8,521 bases of DNA, from the NCBI GenBank assembly GCA_002898855.1, contig BEIR01000038.1, positions 1 to 8,521 on the forward strand, written 5' to 3'. Shown here in pieces: positions 6,207 to 8,521 of this stretch (within the stretch, counting starts at the first letter, position 1; every line of letters starts with the position of its first letter). The notes under the pieces were generated by a model. It searched no databases. It was given only the letters and a program-made list of their open reading frames with translations, and had not been told where the DNA came from. This DNA is from a bacterium HR41 (GTDB lineage Bacteria > Actinomycetota > Thermoleophilia > Solirubrobacterales > Thermoleophilaceae). Position numbers and translations under genes: made by a program.

Positions 6207-6252
6207 CGGCCGGCCGACACGGCGCGGGACACTGCCGTAAACCGCTGGCGTC

Positions 6253-6258
6253 TAACTT
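6253..6258 (+). promoter_or_regulatory. Possible -10 element for a leaderless transcript
   Basis: TAACTT fits the TANNNT pattern of an actinobacterial -10 box and ends 8 bases before the GTG at 6267, the usual distance to a transcription start. The GTG has only a weak AGGGG close in front, so leaderless translation is possible. No convincing -35 is seen. Confidence 0.25.
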
Positions 6259-6266
6259 TAGGGGCC

Positions 6267-6539
6267 GTGAGCGAGTACGAGCGACCCGACCGGCTGCGCC
6301 GCGAACCGACGATTGCCGACATTCACGAGCTCGTCGGCGCCGCTACCCCGCACTTCGCCCTGTAGATCCGCAACCGCATCCGCAACCTGATCGTTGGGCT
6401 GCCTGACGACCACCCCGTGCGCCAGGAAGGCGAGCGCTGGATCGCCCACCTCGAAGAGGTCGCGCGCGGCGCCGAGGCGCGCGGGCCGGTCGTCGCCGGC
6501 GAGCGCGGCCTGAAGAGCTACGTAGGCGACCGCGACTGA
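6267..6539 (+). pseudogene. Small conserved-looking gene interrupted by one in-frame TAG
   Basis: From GTG 6267 the frame reads VSEYERPDRLRREPTIADIH then ELVGAATPHFAL, stops at TAG (6363-6365, codon 33), and continues without any other stop as IRNRIRNLIVGLPDDHPVRQ and a further acidic and helical stretch to TGA at 6537-6539. The full span would be 90 residues. Both halves share one frame, the same GC-rich third-position bias and a smoothly continuing soluble, helix-prone composition, so this looks like one gene. The stop differs from CAG (Gln) by a single C-to-T change, and FALQIRNRI would read naturally. I recognise no named function; similar short proteins with a PHFALQIRNR-like segment seem familiar from Thermoleophilia, but I cannot verify that here. 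Alternatives are a sequencing error, real readthrough, or two separate pieces. Confidence 0.6.
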
Positions 6540-6686
6540 CCGGCGCGACCAGCGCCCGGCCGCGCACAGCCCGCTGCTTGCGCGGCACAGCTCGAGCGGC
6601 AGCCGTTGAAGGGCACAGCCACCCGGCCGCGTGCGCTGCTGTCAGAGCCGCAGCGCCGCAGCAGCGGTCGCGATAGCCGCGGCGCT
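6540..6686. other. Convergent intergenic region with no recognisable feature
   Basis: These 147 bp lie between the interrupted plus-strand gene and the end of the minus-strand acyl-CoA dehydrogenase subunit gene. They are GC-rich, with weak inverted repeats such as GCGCTG and CAGCGC near 6633-6657 but no T tract. I see no gene or convincing terminator. Confidence 0.4.
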
Positions 6687-7691
6687 TCAGGCGGCGAGAC
6701 CGGCGAGATCGGCAACGCGGTCGCGTAGCTCGCGCCCGCGCGCCCACAGGTGGGCGTCGGTGCGAGCGCGTTTGAGGAAGAAGTGGAGATCGTGCTCCCA
6801 CGTGAAGCCGATGCCGCCGAACACCTGTAACGCCTGGGCGGTCGTCCGCCACCCGGCGTCGCTCGCGTAAGCCTTGGCCATCGCTGCCGCCAGCTCGAGC
6901 GACTCCGGTTCGGCGTCGGCCGCCCACGCGGCGTAGTAGGTCAGCGAGCGCGCGCTCTCGGTTTCGAGCAGCATCTGGGCCAAGCGGTGCGACACCGCTT
7001 GGTAGGCGCCGATCGGGCGGCCGAACTGCTTGCGCTCGCGCGCGTAGGCGACCGCCATCTCGAGCGCGCGCTGGGCGACGCCGACGAGCTCGGCAGCGAG
7101 CACCACCAGCGCGCGATCGACACCCGGCCGCGGATCGCCCGGCAGCTCGCTGCCCTCACCGGTGAAACGAACACGCCCGTGGCGACGCGTTAGATCGATC
7201 GTTTCGACCTCCTCGGCCGTGAACGACCCTTGCTCGTAGACGCGTGCCCGGCCGTCCTCGACGGCGACGACCACCTCGGCGAGGATCGCATCGGGCACGA
7301 GCCGCGCCTCGCCGTCGCGGGCGAGCGCCAGCGTCGCCGCGAGCTCGCCGCGCGCGATCGGTGCGAGCCAGCGCTGCCGCTGCTCGGGGCTGCCCGCCGC
7401 AGCGATGACGAGCCCTGCGGCCGCCCGAGCCAGGAAGGGCACCGGAGCGAGCGCGTAGCCGAGCTCTTCGGCGAGGATCACAAGCTCGACCGTGCCGAGC
7501 CCCTGGCCGCCGTCCTCTTCGGCGACGAAGATCCCCGGCCAGCCGAGCTGACACAGCTCGGCCCACGCTTCTTCGTCGTAGCGTCGGCTTTCGGCCAGCT
7601 CGCGCACGCGCTCGGCGCTGAAGCGCGCGGCGAGCAGCTCGCGCGCCGTGCGCTTGATCGCTTGCTGGTCGTCGTTGAAGTCGAAGTTCAT
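6687..7691 (-). CDS. Acyl-CoA dehydrogenase, short ChsE2/FadE29-like subunit
   Basis: A 334-residue acyl-CoA dehydrogenase family protein, about 50 residues shorter than a standard enzyme. The N-terminal helical domain is normal (MNFDFNDDQQAIKRTARELL, WPGIFVAEEDGGQG at 51-64, ILAEELGYALAPVPF at 72-86). The central beta-domain (about 115-190) is compressed and lacks the TEPxAGSD-type motif. The C-terminal FAD-interface motifs are present: ARERKQFGRPIGAYQAVSHR (217-236) and VFGGIGFTWEHDLHFFLKR (290-308). No EGT-type catalytic glutamate follows. This is how one subunit of alpha2beta2 heterotetrameric enzymes, such as M. tuberculosis FadE28-FadE29 or FadE26-FadE27, typically looks. Its partner is encoded immediately upstream, 4 bp away. 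Together they probably dehydrogenate a bulky CoA thioester, perhaps a steroid or branched side chain, with electrons passed to ETF. ATG 7691 follows a ribosome site overlapping the partner's stop. Confidence 0.9.
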   Translation of the reverse strand: MNFDFNDDQQAIKRTARELLAARFSAERVRELAESRRYDEEAWAELCQLGWPGIFVAEEDGGQGLGTVELVILAEELGYALAPVPFLARAAAGLVIAAAGSPEQRQRWLAPIARGELAATLALARDGEARLVPDAILAEVVVAVEDGRARVYEQGSFTAEEVETIDLTRRHGRVRFTGEGSELPGDPRPGVDRALVVLAAELVGVAQRALEMAVAYARERKQFGRPIGAYQAVSHRLAQMLLETESARSLTYYAAWAADAEPESLELAAAMAKAYASDAGWRTTAQALQVFGGIGFTWEHDLHFFLKRARTDAHLWARGRELRDRVADLAGLAA

Positions 7692-7695
7692 CTCC

Positions 7696-7704
7696 TCACC
7701 TCAG
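7696..7704 (-). promoter_or_regulatory. Ribosome site overlapping the upstream stop codon (translational coupling)
   Basis: Read on the minus strand, the end of the upstream gene and its TGA form GAGGTGA, which matches the anti-Shine-Dalgarno sequence and sits 4 bases (GGAG) before ATG 7691. A ribosome finishing the first subunit could re-initiate on the second, helping 1:1 synthesis. Confidence 0.6.
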
Positions 7705-8520
7705 CTTCGGCAGCCCGAGCACGCGCTCGGCCACGATGTTCTTGAGGATCTCGGTCGTACCGCCCTCGATCGAGTTCGCCCGCGCGCGCAGGAAGCGGTA
7801 GACCCACGGCGAGTCCCACACGGGTCCGTCTTCGCCCCGCAGCTCGATAGCGAGCTCGGTCAGCCGCTGGCTGATCTCCGACCACTGCCATTTCGGCAGC
7901 GACCCCTCGGGGCCGGGCACGCCGTGCCGCTGGATCCGCGAAAGTCCGCGCCAGCTCGTCAGGCGGAGCGCCTCGACCTCGATCTTGAGCTGGGCGATGC
8001 GGTCGCGCACCAGCGGGTCGTCGGCGACCCCGCGTTCGCGTGCGAGCGCGACGAGGTCGTCGAGCATTAGGCGCACGCCGGCGGCGGCAGCTGCGCCGAG
8101 TCCCGAGCGCTCGTGCATCAGCGTCGTGATCGCCACCGCCCAGCCGTTGCCCACGCCGCCGACGACGTTCTCGTCGGGCACGCGTGCTCCCTCTATGAAG
8201 AGCTCGTTGAACTCGGCTTCGCCGGTGATCTGGCGGAGCGGGCGCACCTGCACGGCGTCCTGCTCCATGTCCATGATGAAGTAGGTGAGTCCCTGGTGCT
8301 TAGGCGCGTCGGGGTCGGTGCGCGCCAGCAGCATGCACCACTTCGCCTTGTGGGCGTAGGTGGTCCAGACCTTCTGACCGGTGATCACCCACTCGTCGCC
8401 GTCGCGCACGGCGCGCGTCTTGAGCGAGGCGAGATCGGAGCCCGCTTCCGGCTCCGAGAAGCCCTGGCACCAGATCTCCTCGCCCGACAGGATCGGTTCG
8501 AGAAAGCGGCGCTTCTGCTC
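7696..8520 (-). CDS. Acyl-CoA dehydrogenase, catalytic-type partner subunit (5' partial)
   Basis: The frame is open to the right edge of the window; 274 residues are visible and roughly 110-125 N-terminal residues are missing if it has the usual length of 385-400. The first visible part carries WCQGFSEPEAGSDLASLKTR (visible 17-36), the FAD- and substrate-contact motif, followed by EWVITGQKVWTTYAHKAKW. The middle domain runs to about 120. The C-terminal helical domain ends with ANSIEGGTTEILKNIVAERV, where E252 (visible numbering) sits at the place of the medium-chain-type catalytic glutamate. This subgroup (FadE26/FadE28-like, SIEGGTTEI ending) commonly pairs with a shorter degenerate partner, exactly what lies 4 bp downstream. 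The probable product is an alpha2beta2 flavoenzyme acting on a bulky acyl-CoA. Which glutamate is the base in this subgroup should be checked, since some members use a residue in the middle of the chain. Confidence 0.92.
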   Translation of the reverse strand, partial: EQKRRFLEPILSGEEIWCQGFSEPEAGSDLASLKTRAVRDGDEWVITGQKVWTTYAHKAKWCMLLARTDPDAPKHQGLTYFIMDMEQDAVQVRPLRQITGEAEFNELFIEGARVPDENVVGGVGNGWAVAITTLMHERSGLGAAAAAGVRLMLDDLVALARERGVADDPLVRDRIAQLKIEVEALRLTSWRGLSRIQRHGVPGPEGSLPKWQWSEISQRLTELAIELRGEDGPVWDSPWVYRFLRARANSIEGGTTEILKNIVAERVLGLPKLR

Positions 8521-8521
8521 C

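Noticed and set aside
6258..6449. Minus-strand frame of 63 codons opposite the interrupted small gene
   Set aside because: The plus frame has the better start context and coding bias over the whole span, including beyond this frame.

Overview
This is a gene-dense, very GC-rich stretch of bacterial chromosome. The GC-rich third codon positions, frequent GTG/TTG starts, GGAGG-type ribosome sites, a PspA-PspAA pair and several acyl-CoA dehydrogenases all suggest an actinobacterium. Class Thermoleophilia (a Thermoleophilum or Solirubrobacter relative) is my best guess; that is inference, because no rRNA or other marker gene is present. I see no tRNA, rRNA, transposase, integrase or CRISPR array. 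The largest stretch without a gene is about 200 bp.

Layout, left to right. (1) Positions 1-1655, plus strand: the 3' part of a polytopic membrane protein that resembles the NnrS / heme-copper-oxidase-subunit-I-like proteins, then a small hemerythrin-domain protein with an excellent ribosome site. Together they look like a small respiratory, NO or oxygen-handling unit. (2) Positions 1728-3292, minus strand: pspA and pspAA, overlapping by 4 bp, then a small cupin gene. The spacer before the cupin gene can form two mutually exclusive hairpins. This is a membrane-stress module. (3) Positions 3406-4665, minus strand: a complete single-subunit-type acyl-CoA dehydrogenase with its catalytic glutamate. 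It is preceded by overlapping palindromes that look like a TetR-type operator. (4) Positions 4865-6136, plus strand: a secreted, probably lipid-anchored protein built from three degenerate cell-wall-binding-repeat-2-like units. Its stop codon lies inside a four-copy, 21-bp tandem repeat. (5) Positions 6267-6539, plus strand: a small conserved-looking gene with one in-frame TAG where CAG (Gln) would be expected by context, so a recent pseudogene, a sequencing error or readthrough. (6) Positions 6687-8520, minus strand: two adjacent acyl-CoA dehydrogenase subunit genes, 4 bp apart and translationally coupled, resembling the alpha2beta2 heterotetrameric enzymes of actinobacterial steroid side-chain breakdown. 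The upstream one runs off the right edge.

Functionally the window joins acyl-CoA (lipid or steroid-like) catabolism with envelope functions: PspA membrane maintenance, a cell-wall-binding lipoprotein and a heme-type membrane protein. Nothing here is clearly an unknown multi-gene system. The best leads are the in-frame stop in the small gene, the tandem duplications that capture stop codons at the 3' ends of two genes, the palindromic operator and the alternative hairpins ahead of the cupin gene.
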